Positions 1-8,683 of a stretch of DNA of 64,000 nucleotides are shown one piece after another. The stretch's first letter is position 1. Every line of letters starts with the position of its first letter. Source of the stretch: Pseudomonas sp. (GTDB lineage: Bacteria > Pseudomonadota > Gammaproteobacteria > Pseudomonadales > Pseudomonadaceae); the NCBI RefSeq assembly GCF_030150285.1, contig NZ_JASLGE010000032.1:62001-126000 (forward strand). Direction: 5' to 3'. The notes below the pieces were generated by a model. That model was given only the letters and a program-made list of their open reading frames with translations. It ran no database searches and was not told where the DNA came from. A program made the translations under genes and the position numbers.

Positions 1-1
1 G

Positions 2-376
2 TCCACCTACGAGACGGCCTACAAAACCTCGCCGACCTACCCGGCCAGCAAAATGGCCCAGGCCATTCTGGGCCTCAAGCACGCCGCTGAAAACGCCAAC
101 GTCGCGTCGGGCAAAGTGCCAACGCCGCTGGAAATCGCCAAAGCCTTCAAGGGTTCGACCTTTGAGTCGGTGTCGGGCACCGTGCAAATGGCCCGTGCCG
201 ATGGCCACCAGGCCATGCAGGGCATCGCTTACGGCGAGTACCAGTACGACAAGGCCAGCAAAAAAGGCAGCGTGCAGAACGTTATCGCGTTCTCGGGCGA
301 GTGCGTGACCCCGCCGGACGGCACCACAGCGCTGGACTGGATCAAGGCCGGTTTCCCCGGCGCGCAATGTAACTGA
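2..376 (+). CDS. ABC transporter substrate-binding protein, C-terminal part (partial)
   Basis: Only the last 124 codons are in the window; the gene begins upstream of base 1. The residues resemble the C-terminus of periplasmic type-I binding proteins of the branched-chain amino acid/amide (HAAT) family, which deliver ligand to LivHM-type permeases. Two cysteines lie near the end (GEC and the terminal QCN). The gene precedes livHMGF-type genes on the same strand, which supports a role as the receptor of that transporter. Ligand unknown. The REP palindrome that follows separates it from the permease gene and may lower downstream expression relative to the binding protein, as often proposed for such elements. 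Confidence 0.75.
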   Translation, partial: STYETAYKTSPTYPASKMAQAILGLKHAAENANVASGKVPTPLEIAKAFKGSTFESVSGTVQMARADGHQAMQGIAYGEYQYDKASKKGSVQNVIAFSGECVTPPDGTTALDWIKAGFPGAQCN

Positions 377-391
377 TCCGCTAACGGCTAC

Positions 392-448
392 TGTAGGAGC
401 GAGCGTGCTCGCGATCTTTTAAAGATCGTGAGCACGCTCGCGCCTACA
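392..448. repeat. Paired inverted REP-type palindrome
   Basis: Two copies of a GTAGGAGCGAGCGTGCTCGCG-like unit (393 onward) face each other, with the mirror copy ending at 448; the centre is TTTTAAA. This is the usual Pseudomonas REP pair. It lies between a stop codon (376) and the permease start (483), and could form a strong hairpin in the transcript. Confidence 0.85.
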
Positions 449-482
449 GGTTTTGCCACCTTCTTGCCAAGGTAGGACCTCT

Positions 483-1382
483 ATGATGAGTCTTTTCGCG
501 GTGCTGATTGACGGCACCATCTATGCCTCGTGGCTGTTTCTGGTCGCGGCCGGGCTCACGGTTATTTACGGGGTGATGCGCATCCTGAACATGGCCCATG
601 GCAGCTTTTATGCCATCGGTGCCTACACCGCCGCGTCGCTGGTGGGCTGGTATTTCAATAACGGCATTGGCCCGGTGTGGGTCGGCTACTTGATGATGCT
701 CGGCTGCGCGCTGGTGGCCGGCCTGATCGTGGGCCTGATCATCGAGCGCGGCTTGCTGCGCTTTATGTACGGCCGTGACGAAGTGCTGATGGTGATCATC
801 ACCTACGCGCTGCTGCTGATCCTCGAAGACACCATGAAAATGATCTGGGGCGTGAACCCTTATTTCGCTTATCAGCCGTATGCCGAGATGGGGCGCAGCG
901 CCCTGGCCGGGCTGAAAGTCTCCAATTACGACCTGATGCTGGTCGGCGTTTCCGCGGTGCTGGGCCTTGGCCTGTGGCTGTGGCTGGAGCGCACGAACCA
1001 GGGCAAGGTACTGCGCGCCGTGATCCACGACCGCGAAGTGGCGATGGCCATGGGCGTGAACGTGCGCCGCATGTTCACCCTGGTGTTTGTGCTGGGCACC
1101 ATGCTCGGCACGCTGGCGGGTGCCCTCACGGCCCCGGCCATTTCGGTGGTGCCGGGCATTGGGGTTGAAATCATCGTACTGGCCTTTGCCGTGGTGGTAA
1201 TCGGCGGCATGGGCAGCATTGAAGGTGCTGCCGTCGGTGCGTTGCTGGTGGGTTTGAGCCGCGCAGCGGCGGTGCATTACGCACCGGAATTCGAACTCTT
1301 TGTGATTTACGGGGTAATGGCCTTGGTGCTCGCAGTGCGCCCCCAAGGGCTGTTCGGCCGTGTGCTGGCGAGGAAAATTTGA
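483..1382 (+). CDS. Branched-chain-type ABC transporter permease (LivH family)
   Basis: Integral inner-membrane permease of 299 aa with about eight hydrophobic segments, typical of LivH/UrtB subunits that pair with a LivM-type partner. The family motif region near 'VYGVMRILNMAHGSFY' at residues 25-40 is recognisable. The ATG at 483 is preferred over a possible upstream TTG at 453 because the purine-rich AAGGTAGGA lies just before it and the hydrophobic N-terminus starts here. It is the first gene after the binding protein and lies one base upstream of the second permease, so one operon is likely. Substrate class (amino acid, amide or urea-like) cannot be told from sequence. Confidence 0.88.
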   Translation: MMSLFAVLIDGTIYASWLFLVAAGLTVIYGVMRILNMAHGSFYAIGAYTAASLVGWYFNNGIGPVWVGYLMMLGCALVAGLIVGLIIERGLLRFMYGRDEVLMVIITYALLLILEDTMKMIWGVNPYFAYQPYAEMGRSALAGLKVSNYDLMLVGVSAVLGLGLWLWLERTNQGKVLRAVIHDREVAMAMGVNVRRMFTLVFVLGTMLGTLAGALTAPAISVVPGIGVEIIVLAFAVVVIGGMGSIEGAAVGALLVGLSRAAAVHYAPEFELFVIYGVMALVLAVRPQGLFGRVLARKI

Positions 1383-1383
1383 T

Positions 1384-2328
1384 ATGCGCCTGAGTAAAAC
1401 CGAATTGATTCTGCTGGGCGTGGCAGTGCTGCTGGCCGCCGGCGGTGTGATTGCGCCGCAGTGGCTGGTGTTTCTGCTGACGATGGCGCTGGCCAAGGCG
1501 ATGGTGGTGCAAGGTGTGGTGATGCAAATGCGCGCCGGCCTGGTGACCTTCGGCCAGGGCCTGTTCTTTTGCGTCGGCGGTTACGCCGTGGGCATGAGCG
1601 GGCACTTTTTAAACATCAGCGACCTGGTGGTGTTGCTGTTGATCGGCGTGGGCGCGGCGGTGCTGCTGGCCATGGTGCTGGGCTTGCTGATGACCCGCTA
1701 CCGCGAGATTTTCTTCGCGATGCTGTCGCTGGCGTTCTCGATGATCCTCTACGGCGTGCTGGTCAAAAGCTCGGCGCTGGGCAGCACCGACGGCTTCAAC
1801 GTCAAGGCCTGGACCCTGTTTGGCTGGACGCCGGCGGCCGGCCAGGCACCGTTGGCGCTGTTCATCATCATCGTCGCGTGCTCGGGGCTGCTGGCGGTGT
1901 TGCTGCACCGCTACAGCCGCAGCAGCGCCGGCATGATGTGCGAAGCCATTCGTGAAAACGAAGTGCGCGTCGAATACCTGGGCCAGTCCCCGCGTTGGGT
2001 GCTGTACATGAACTATGTGGCAGCGGCGGCCGTGTCGGCGTTGGGCGGTGGCTTTATGGCCTTGTCCGCCGGGCATATCGACCCGGAAATGGCCTACTGG
2101 ATCACCTCCGGCGAGTTTGTGTTTATCGCCTTGCTCGGCGGCACTGCCCACGTGGCGGCACCGTTTATCGCGGCCATTCTGTTTGCCGTGGTGCGCACCT
2201 ACGCCATCGAACTGGTGCCGCACAGCTGGCAGATGATCCTGGGGTTCACCCTGCTGGCCATCATCGTCTTTTTGCCCAAGGGCCTGTGGAGCCTGTTCAC
2301 CGGGCAAGCACGGAGAGCTAAAGCATGA
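1384..2328 (+). CDS. Branched-chain-type ABC transporter permease (LivM family)
   Basis: Second inner-membrane permease of 314 aa with many transmembrane segments. The family region around 'VMQMRAGLVTFGQGLFFCVG' and the charged cytoplasmic segment 'AIRENEVRVEYLG', which contacts the ATPases, are typical of LivM. The ATG at 1384 follows GGCGAGGAAAA and starts one base after the previous stop codon. Its stop overlaps the ATPase start as ATGA (2325-2328), so translation is coupled. Confidence 0.88.
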   Translation: MRLSKTELILLGVAVLLAAGGVIAPQWLVFLLTMALAKAMVVQGVVMQMRAGLVTFGQGLFFCVGGYAVGMSGHFLNISDLVVLLLIGVGAAVLLAMVLGLLMTRYREIFFAMLSLAFSMILYGVLVKSSALGSTDGFNVKAWTLFGWTPAAGQAPLALFIIIVACSGLLAVLLHRYSRSSAGMMCEAIRENEVRVEYLGQSPRWVLYMNYVAAAAVSALGGGFMALSAGHIDPEMAYWITSGEFVFIALLGGTAHVAAPFIAAILFAVVRTYAIELVPHSWQMILGFTLLAIIVFLPKGLWSLFTGQARRAKA

Positions 2329-3095
2329 CTTGCATTCTTGAAACCCAGGGGCTGTGCAAATCGTTCGGGGCCGTCACGGCGGCCAAGGATGTGAATGTGC
2401 GCATCCACAAAGGCGAAGTGGTGGGCGTGATCGGCTCCAACGGCGCGGGCAAGACCACGTTTATCAACATGGTCACCGGTTACCTGAAGCCCAGCAGCGG
2501 CGAGATTCTGTTCAACGGCCAGTCAATCATCGGGCACACGCCGCGTGCCATCACCCGTTCGGGCATGGCCCGTTCCTTTCAGGTGGCGCAACTGTTCCCG
2601 CAACTGAGCGTACTGGACAACCTGCTGATTGCAGTGTCGGCGGCACAAAGCCCGTTTCCGTCGTTGCTGGCCCCCATGCGCAATGCGTCACGCATCGCCC
2701 AGGCCGACGCGATTCTGGCCGAGTTCGACATCAGTCGCTGGCGCGATACGCAGGTCACGGCGGTGCCCCAAGGCGTGCGCAAGCTGATCGACATCGCGAT
2801 GGCGCTGATTGGTGACCCGCAAATGCTGCTGCTCGACGAACCTACCAGCGGCGTCAGCGCCGAAGAAAAAACCGCGCTCATGGACACGGTGATGCGCGTG
2901 GTGGCACAGCACCAGGTCACGGTGCTGTTTGTGGAACACGACATGGACGTGGTGCGCCGTTACGTGTCGCGCATTCTGGCGTTCTACAGCGGTGAAGTGC
3001 TGGCCGACGGCGCACCTGAAGAGGTGCTGGCCAACGCCCGCGTTCAGGAATTTGTCACGGGCGGCCCCAACGCTCACACGAGGGCAGCGCAATGA
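2325..3095 (+). CDS. ABC transporter ATP-binding protein (LivG family)
   Basis: Cytoplasmic ATPase of 256 aa. Walker A is GSNGAGKT near residue 38, Walker B is LLLDEPTSG, and the switch histidine lies in VEHDMDVV. The normally LSGG signature is the variant 'VPQGVRKLIDIAMAL', where the usual serine-glycine pair is altered but the Q-G-x-R-K-L-I-D core is kept, as in several urea/amide-type LivG proteins. Start and stop both overlap neighbouring genes by four bases. Confidence 0.87.
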   Translation: MTCILETQGLCKSFGAVTAAKDVNVRIHKGEVVGVIGSNGAGKTTFINMVTGYLKPSSGEILFNGQSIIGHTPRAITRSGMARSFQVAQLFPQLSVLDNLLIAVSAAQSPFPSLLAPMRNASRIAQADAILAEFDISRWRDTQVTAVPQGVRKLIDIAMALIGDPQMLLLDEPTSGVSAEEKTALMDTVMRVVAQHQVTVLFVEHDMDVVRRYVSRILAFYSGEVLADGAPEEVLANARVQEFVTGGPNAHTRAAQ

Positions 3096-3739
3096 CTCTG
3101 GCCATTAGCAACCTGCACGTCTCGATCGAAGGCGTGCCGATTCTTCACGACGTGTCCCTGCAGGTGGGCACTGGGCAAATGGTCGGCTTGATCGGCCACA
3201 ACGGTGCCGGTAAAACCACGCTGATCCGCACCATCATGGGCCTGCTCGATGCCGACTCCGGCACACTGACCTTTGACGGCCAGGACCTGCGCAGCCAGCC
3301 GGGCTTCACCCGTGCCGGGGCGGGCATCAGTTACCTGCCGGAAGACCGGCGGCTGATCCCGGCCCTCACGGTGCAAGAAAACATCCTGTTGCCGGTGTGG
3401 GCCAACAAACTGCCTGCCCATGAACAACGCCTGGAATGGGTTTACAGCCTGATCCCGGAAATCGCCCAGTTCCGTGACCGCAAGGCCATGCAACTGTCGG
3501 GCGGCCAGCAAAAGCTGGTGGCGCTGGCGCGTTCGTTGATGCCGGGCAACAAGCTGTTACTGCTGGATGAGCCCTTTGAGGGCGTGGCGCCGGTGTTGTC
3601 CCGGCGCTTGAGCGAGGTGATCGCCAAGCTGGGCCAGGAAGGCCTGTGCGTGCTGATTTCCGAATCCGATGACACTCATTCTGCTGACCTGGTTGATGCG
3701 GTGTTTCGCATCGAACGCGGCAGTGTGACCGCAGGGTAA
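3092..3739 (+). CDS. ABC transporter ATP-binding protein (LivF family)
   Basis: Second ATPase, 215 aa, somewhat shorter than the usual LivF of about 233 aa. Walker A is GHNGAGKTT, signature is LSGGQQKLVALARSL, Walker B is LLLDEPFEGVAP. The D-loop histidine position reads 'LISESDDTHSADLVD', so the H-loop histidine is displaced from the usual V-E-Q/H pattern. Together with LivG it should power the LivHM channel. Its stop codon TAA overlaps the next ATG as TAATG. Confidence 0.85.
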   Translation: MTLAISNLHVSIEGVPILHDVSLQVGTGQMVGLIGHNGAGKTTLIRTIMGLLDADSGTLTFDGQDLRSQPGFTRAGAGISYLPEDRRLIPALTVQENILLPVWANKLPAHEQRLEWVYSLIPEIAQFRDRKAMQLSGGQQKLVALARSLMPGNKLLLLDEPFEGVAPVLSRRLSEVIAKLGQEGLCVLISESDDTHSADLVDAVFRIERGSVTAG

Positions 3740-4902
3740 TGACCATCATGTCGACATTTACGTTTGAAACCACCCCCCGCGTGATCTGTGAAGTGGACGG
3801 CGCGCTGCGCTTGGGTGCGCTGTGCCGTGAATTGAACGCCGAGCGCGTATTGCTGGTCAGCGACCCGGGCCTGCACCGCGCCGGGTTGCTGGACGCCCCG
3901 TTGCAAGCCCTGCGTGACAGCGGTTTGCAGGTCACGCTGTACAGCGATGTACAGGCCGACCCGCCGGCGGCGTCGGTGCAAGAGGCGGTCGATGCGGCCC
4001 GCGCCTGTCGCGCGCAAGCCGTTATTGGCCTGGGCGGTGGCAGCTCGCTGGACACCGCCAAACTGGTGGCCTTGCTCTGCGGCCAGGAACAGCGCCTGGA
4101 AGACATCTACGGCATCAACCTGGCCAAAGGTCCGCGCTTGCCGCTGATTCAGGTACCGACCACGGCGGGCACCGGCTCGGAAGTCACGGCGGTGGCGATT
4201 GTCACCACCCCCAGCCACGAGAAAAAAGGCGTGGTCAGCCCGCTGCTGTACCCCGACATTGCGTTGCTGGATGCGCGCCTGACGGTTGGCTTACCGCCTG
4301 CGGTCAGCGCCATGACTGGCATCGACGCCATGGTGCACGCCATCGAGGCCTACACCAGCGCGCACAAAAAGAACGTGCTGTCAGATGGCCTGGCCGTACA
4401 AGCCCTAAAGCTACTGGCGGCCAACATGGATCGCGTGCTGGCCGAGCCGGGTGACCTGTCTGCGCGATCCGACATGCTGGTGGGCTCAATGCTGGCGGGT
4501 ATGGCGTTCGCCAACGCTCCGGTGGCGGCGGTGCATGCGCTGGCGTACCCGTTGGGCGGGCACTTCCATGTGCCCCACGGGTTGAGCAACGCCCTGGTGT
4601 TAGTGCCGGTGCTGAACTTCAACCGCCCGGCGGCGCAAGCGCTGTACGCGCAATTGGCGGCAGCGGTGTTGCCGGGCCAACGGTTCGCCAGTGACGCCGA
4701 GGCCTGCGACGCCTTTATCGGCTTTATGACCGAGTTGGTGGCGCGCATGCCCTTTGCCCAGCGCCTGAGCGACGTGGGGGTAACGGTGGAAGACCTCGAC
4801 CGGCTGACCACTGACGCGCTGAAAGTCGAGCGCCTGTTGATCAACAACCCGCGTCCCGTTACCCGCGACGACATCCACGGCATCTATGCCTCGGTGCTCT
4901 AA
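3739..4902 (+). CDS. Iron-containing alcohol dehydrogenase, paralog 1
   Basis: Group III alcohol dehydrogenase of 387 aa, NAD(P)-dependent and cytoplasmic. Visible features are the nucleotide-binding GLGGGSSLDTAK, the family motif PTTAGTGSEVT, and metal ligands in GIDAMVHAIEAYTS (Asp, His) and VHALAYPLGGHFHVPHG (two His). An ATG at 3748 is an alternative start; 3739 is chosen because it overlaps the LivF stop. Operon position behind an ABC importer suggests oxidation or reduction of the imported compound or a metabolite of it. Substrate not inferable. Confidence 0.85.
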   Translation: MTIMSTFTFETTPRVICEVDGALRLGALCRELNAERVLLVSDPGLHRAGLLDAPLQALRDSGLQVTLYSDVQADPPAASVQEAVDAARACRAQAVIGLGGGSSLDTAKLVALLCGQEQRLEDIYGINLAKGPRLPLIQVPTTAGTGSEVTAVAIVTTPSHEKKGVVSPLLYPDIALLDARLTVGLPPAVSAMTGIDAMVHAIEAYTSAHKKNVLSDGLAVQALKLLAANMDRVLAEPGDLSARSDMLVGSMLAGMAFANAPVAAVHALAYPLGGHFHVPHGLSNALVLVPVLNFNRPAAQALYAQLAAAVLPGQRFASDAEACDAFIGFMTELVARMPFAQRLSDVGVTVEDLDRLTTDALKVERLLINNPRPVTRDDIHGIYASVL

Positions 4903-4919
4903 GTTTTCAGGAGTCAGTC

Positions 4920-6074
4920 ATGAGTTATGAATTTAGAAGCGTGCCACGCATTGTCTGCGAAGCGGGCGCGATGCAGGGTGTTGGCCAGGCCTTTGAACAG
5001 TTGGGTGCCCGGCGCGTTCTGCTGGTGTGCGACCCCGGCATCGTCCGGCTGGGCTTTACGGCGCAAGCGCAAAGCGCCCTTGAAGCTGCCGGGTGCGCAG
5101 TGGCGGTGTTTGATCAGGTCACGCCCGACCCCTCCACCGCTGTGGTTGAAGCGGCCACCGCTCAAGCGCAGGCGTTCAAGGCCGATGGCGTACTGGGGCT
5201 GGGCGGCGGCAGCTCACTGGACGCGGCCAAACTGGTGGCGTTGCTGATCAACAGCGAACAACCGCTGGAAGCGCTGTACGGTACCGACAAAGCCCGCGGG
5301 CAACGGGTACCGCTGGTGCTGATGCCCACCACCGCCGGCACCGGTTCGGAAGTGACCTGGGTGTCGGTGATCACCGACCCGCAGCAGCGCAAACAGGCGG
5401 TGTACTCCGCGCAACTGATGCCCGACGTGGCCATCCTCGACCCGCTGCTGACCCTGGGTTTACCCGCCCACGTTACGGCGGCCACGGGGCTGGACGCCAT
5501 GGTTCACGCCATTGAGGCCTACACCAGCCGCACCCGCAAAAACCCGATTGCCGATGGCCTGGCCACCGCCGCGCTGACGCTGCTGGGGAGCAACCTGCGC
5601 AAGGTGTTGGCCGACGGCCAGGACGTTGCCGCGCGCACCGCCATGCTGCAAGGCTCGCTGATGGCGGGCATGGCGTTCGTCAACGCCTCGGTGGCGGCGA
5701 TTCATGGATTGGCGTACCCGCTGGGGGCGCGTTTCCACATCCCCCACGGCCACGCCAATGCGCTGGTGATGGCCCCGGTGATTCGCTTCAATCTGGTCGA
5801 GGCGCAGCGCGAATACGCTGAGCTGGCGGCCTATCTGTTGCCGGGCGAGTATTTTGCCGATGAGTCAGAAGCCGCCGAAGCGTTTGTTCGGGCCATTGAA
5901 GCGTTGGTCAATGACAGTGGCCTGGAGCGGCGCTTGTCCGCGTTGAAGGTGGATGAAGCCTCGCTGCCATTGATGGCCAGCGAAGTGGCCGTCGGCATTC
6001 GTCGTTTGATCGACAGCAACCCGCGAGACATGACTGCACAGGAGATCGAAGCGATCTACCGCAGTATCTTTTAA
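4920..6074 (+). CDS. Iron-containing alcohol dehydrogenase, paralog 2
   Basis: Group III alcohol dehydrogenase of 384 aa, clearly a paralog of the gene before it: GLGGGSSLDAAKLVALL, PTTAGTGSEVTWVSV, GLDAMVHAIEAYTS and IHGLAYPLGARFHIPHG align without gaps. All four metal-ligand positions are intact. It starts 17 bases after paralog 1 with AGGAGTCAGTC as ribosome binding site. Many positions differ between the two, including around the substrate pocket, so they probably act on different substrates or form a hetero-oligomer (inference). Confidence 0.85.
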   Translation: MSYEFRSVPRIVCEAGAMQGVGQAFEQLGARRVLLVCDPGIVRLGFTAQAQSALEAAGCAVAVFDQVTPDPSTAVVEAATAQAQAFKADGVLGLGGGSSLDAAKLVALLINSEQPLEALYGTDKARGQRVPLVLMPTTAGTGSEVTWVSVITDPQQRKQAVYSAQLMPDVAILDPLLTLGLPAHVTAATGLDAMVHAIEAYTSRTRKNPIADGLATAALTLLGSNLRKVLADGQDVAARTAMLQGSLMAGMAFVNASVAAIHGLAYPLGARFHIPHGHANALVMAPVIRFNLVEAQREYAELAAYLLPGEYFADESEAAEAFVRAIEALVNDSGLERRLSALKVDEASLPLMASEVAVGIRRLIDSNPRDMTAQEIEAIYRSIF

Positions 6075-6129
6075 CCCGCGAAGACACGCCTTTCGTCGCA
6101 ATCATCGTGAAAACAGGTTGCGCGGTATA

Positions 6130-6310
6130 CCTGTTAGATCCGGGATTCAGGTTTTACGATCGCTGCGCAATCGGACGTAGCCTCGTTCCTTCGGCAACTG
6201 CTACGAAGCGCGAGCCCTGTAGCAGTTGCCGAGCCTTGCGAGGCTACGTCCGGCGACGTAGTCGTCGTAAAACCAGGCCGCGCGGTGCACCTGTCAAACC
6301 CAGGCTCGAT
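6130..6310. repeat. Composite intergenic repeat, copy A (large stem-loop)
   Basis: Two half-modules meet in inverted orientation. The left half ends in CGGACGTAGCCTCG (6172-6185) and GGCAACTGCTAC (6193-6204); the right half begins with GTAGCAGTTGCC (6219-6230) and CGAGGCTACGTCCG (6239-6252), their perfect reverse complements. A 45-base block from 6130 to 6174 recurs without change at 17433-17477. The fragment lies between convergent genes and does not look coding. Confidence 0.8.
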
Positions 6311-6336
6311 CGCAACCTGCGGCAGCGATTAGCGGG

Positions 6337-8058
6337 TTAACGCCACAGATTGACCTTGGCCAGGTCAATCAGCTCGCGGGCGCGGCCATCCATCACGGTT
6401 TTGAGCATAAACAGGCTGAACCCCTTGGCCTGCTCGAAGGTGGTGGTGGGCGGCATCACCAGTTCCTGACGGGCGCTGACCACGTCCACCAATACCGGGC
6501 CGTCATGGCTGAAGGCTTCGCGCAGGGCGGCTTCCAGTTCCGCCGGGTGTTCGACGCGGATGCCCTTGACCCCCATCGCCTCGGCCATCGCCGCAAAATT
6601 GGGGTTGTCCAGGTTGCAGCCCACATCCGGGAAACCGGCTGCCTTCATTTCCATTTCCACAAAGCCCAGAGTGCCGTTGTTCAGCACGATCACCTTCACC
6701 GGCAGGCCCACCTGATTGAGGGTCAGAAAGTCGCCCATCATCATCGTGAAGCCGCCGTCACCCGACATGGACACCACCTGGCGATACGGGAACGTCGCCT
6801 GCGCGCCAATGGCTTGCAGCATGGCGTTGGCCATCGAGCCGTGGTTGAACGAACCCACCAGCCGGCGCTTGCCGTTCATTTTCAGGTAACGCGCCGCCCA
6901 AGCCGTGGGCGTGCCCACATCGCAGGTGAAAATCGCATCCTCGTCCGCCAGTTCGCTGACCAGCCGGTTGAGGTACTGCGGGTGAATGATTGAACTGTCA
7001 GGCCCACTTTCTGCCAGCGCGTCGAGGTCTTCGCGGGCTTTTTTGTAGTCTTTGAGCGCAGCGTCCAGGTGGCCACTGTCGGGCTGTTGAGTGAGGCTGG
7101 GCAGCACCGCCTGCAAGGTCAGTTTGACGTCACCGAGCAACCCCAACTCCAGGCGGCAGCGGTTGCCCAAAGCCTCGGCGCGCAAGTCGATCTGTGCCAC
7201 GCGGCCGTGTTCCGGGTAAAACTGGCGATACGGGAAATTGGTGCCGAGCATCAGCAGCGTGTCGCAGTTCATCATCGCTTTATAGCCCGAGGCAAAACCG
7301 ATCAGCCCGGTCATGCCCACGTCATACGGGTTGTCGTACTCCACATGCTCTTTGCCACGCAAGGCATGCACGATGGGTGCTTTGAGGCGCTCGGCCAGGG
7401 CCAGGATTTCAGTGTGGGCCCCGGCACACCCCGCCCCGCACAGCAGCGTGACTTTCTTGCCGTCATTTAAAAACGCCGCCAGCGCATCGATATCGGCATC
7501 ACCGGGGCGAACCAGCGGCTGCGAGGGCTTGAGCCAGTGGGGCACCTTGGCCTCGGTGGCTTGCAGCGCCACATCGCCGGGAATCACCACCACCGCCACA
7601 CCGCGCTTGGCGATGGCCATGCGCATGGCGCGCTGCAGAACTTGCGGCAACTGATCGGGGTGCGACACCAACTCCACATAATGGCTGCACTCCTTAAACA
7701 GACTCTCGGGGTGCGTGGCCTGGAAATAATCGATACCGATTTCGCTGCTGGGGATATGCGCGGCCAACGCCAGCACCGGCACACCGCTGCGGTGCGCATC
7801 GAACAGGCCGTTGATCAGGTGCAAATTACCGGGCCCGCAACTGCCGGCGCACACCGAAAGCTCGCCGGTCAAATGCGCCTCGGCCCCGGCGGCAAAGGCG
7901 GCGGCCTCTTCGTTGCGCATATGAACCCACTGGATCTGCTCCTGACGGCGCAGCGAATCGGTAAACCCGTTGAGGGAATCGCCTACCACGCCAAACACGC
8001 GTTTGACGCCTGCTTGCTGCAGGGTTTCGGTGATGAAATCGGCAACCGTTCGGGTCAT
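6337..8058 (-). CDS. poxB: Pyruvate dehydrogenase (quinone), pyruvate oxidase type
   Basis: Thiamine-diphosphate flavoenzyme of 573 aa, close to the 572 aa of E. coli PoxB. It would oxidise pyruvate to acetate and CO2 and pass electrons to ubiquinone at the membrane. The catalytic glutamate region is 'HMRNEEAAAFAAGAEAHLTG'; the ThDP-binding motif is MSGDGGFTMMMGDFLTLNQ with GDGG and a downstream NNG. The C-terminal tail is the family's membrane-binding part. The ATG at 8058 follows AAGGAGCC; longer in-frame upstream extensions lack homology features. In enterobacteria poxB is a stationary-phase RpoS-dependent gene. Confidence 0.9.
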   Translation of the reverse strand: MTRTVADFITETLQQAGVKRVFGVVGDSLNGFTDSLRRQEQIQWVHMRNEEAAAFAAGAEAHLTGELSVCAGSCGPGNLHLINGLFDAHRSGVPVLALAAHIPSSEIGIDYFQATHPESLFKECSHYVELVSHPDQLPQVLQRAMRMAIAKRGVAVVVIPGDVALQATEAKVPHWLKPSQPLVRPGDADIDALAAFLNDGKKVTLLCGAGCAGAHTEILALAERLKAPIVHALRGKEHVEYDNPYDVGMTGLIGFASGYKAMMNCDTLLMLGTNFPYRQFYPEHGRVAQIDLRAEALGNRCRLELGLLGDVKLTLQAVLPSLTQQPDSGHLDAALKDYKKAREDLDALAESGPDSSIIHPQYLNRLVSELADEDAIFTCDVGTPTAWAARYLKMNGKRRLVGSFNHGSMANAMLQAIGAQATFPYRQVVSMSGDGGFTMMMGDFLTLNQVGLPVKVIVLNNGTLGFVEMEMKAAGFPDVGCNLDNPNFAAMAEAMGVKGIRVEHPAELEAALREAFSHDGPVLVDVVSARQELVMPPTTTFEQAKGFSLFMLKTVMDGRARELIDLAKVNLWR

Positions 8059-8118
8059 GGCGTGGCTCCTTGAAATAAGAAAAAGACAACAGCGGCGCAG
8101 TGACACACCGCCCCGGGC

Positions 8119-8125
8119 AGGATAG
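8119..8125 (-). promoter_or_regulatory. Possible RpoS-type -10 element for poxB
   Basis: On the minus strand CTATCCT (8125 down to 8119) lies 61 bases before the poxB start, without a good -35 hexamer at the right distance. A CTA-rich -10 with no -35 is the usual look of RpoS promoters. The call rests on similarity alone. Confidence 0.3.
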
Positions 8126-8683
8126 ACGCCCACGCCCGGCTGTACAGGTGAGCAGTCGGCGGGTAAGGGCGTGCTAGTTCCGACTCGCGTCATTGCGCCC
8201 AGTTCCTTATGGGGACAGGATTGGCCTAGAACCACGTCCCCCTCGGGTCTGCCCCTGAGCAACCGTACGCGCTGACGATGTCGAAGGTTTATCCCGGTGA
8301 CAGGCTGTTTGGTCAATGTTTAGCCATCGCGCACCCAAAGGTTTGAAACTGGCTATTGAAATGACACGATCAGTCGTGTGAGGCTGTGGGATCTTTGTGA
8401 CTTGCGGTTGTGTGTATGGTTGTTGGGTGTGTAGGGCAGGTGGGTCGAGGGCTGTCGCCGAGCATTGCGCTTCGTGGGGTGGTCTGTCGTTTCTTTGCCT
8501 TGTATGCGCCTAGCCTGTGCAAACTCCCTTCCGAACTGGCCTTTTGGGCTTTGTATCACTGTCGCCACGCCCGCCCACCAGATACGTCTTTTTCCCGTTA
8601 AGCCTTGAGTGTTTGCGCCTGTTGCGGTGCAAGCCAATCGGCGCGCCTGTGCGCCTGCCTGATGCGAAAATGTGAGTATCCCC
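8126..8683. other. Long intergenic region with possible structured RNA; no gene recognised
   Basis: Divergent spacer of more than 600 bases between poxB and the glutamine-synthetase-like gene. It contains a stem GGGGAC/GTCCCC (about 8213-8243), an AGTCGG/CCGACT pair near 8155-8185, and an inverted repeat ACACGA-TCAG-TCGTGT at 8364-8379. From about 8380 to 8460 the plus strand is almost free of C and rich in G and T, making the minus strand CA-rich. Short open frames here have no protein-like composition. It may hold 5' leader regions or an sRNA; nothing more can be supported. Confidence 0.4.

Noticed and set aside
444..1496. Long minus-strand frame opposite the permease genes (and similar long frames opposite kdpA, kdpB, kdpD and aapM)
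   Set aside because: These are histidine- and glutamine-rich shadows produced by high-GC codon bias of the real genes on the other strand.
6107..6340. 77-codon plus-strand open frame
   Set aside because: It consists almost wholly of the composite repeat; the protein is arginine-rich with no start signal, so it is a by-product of the repeat.
8410..8601. 63-codon open frame before the glutamine-synthetase-like gene
   Set aside because: No ribosome binding site and unusual composition caused by the G/T-rich tract; no family features.
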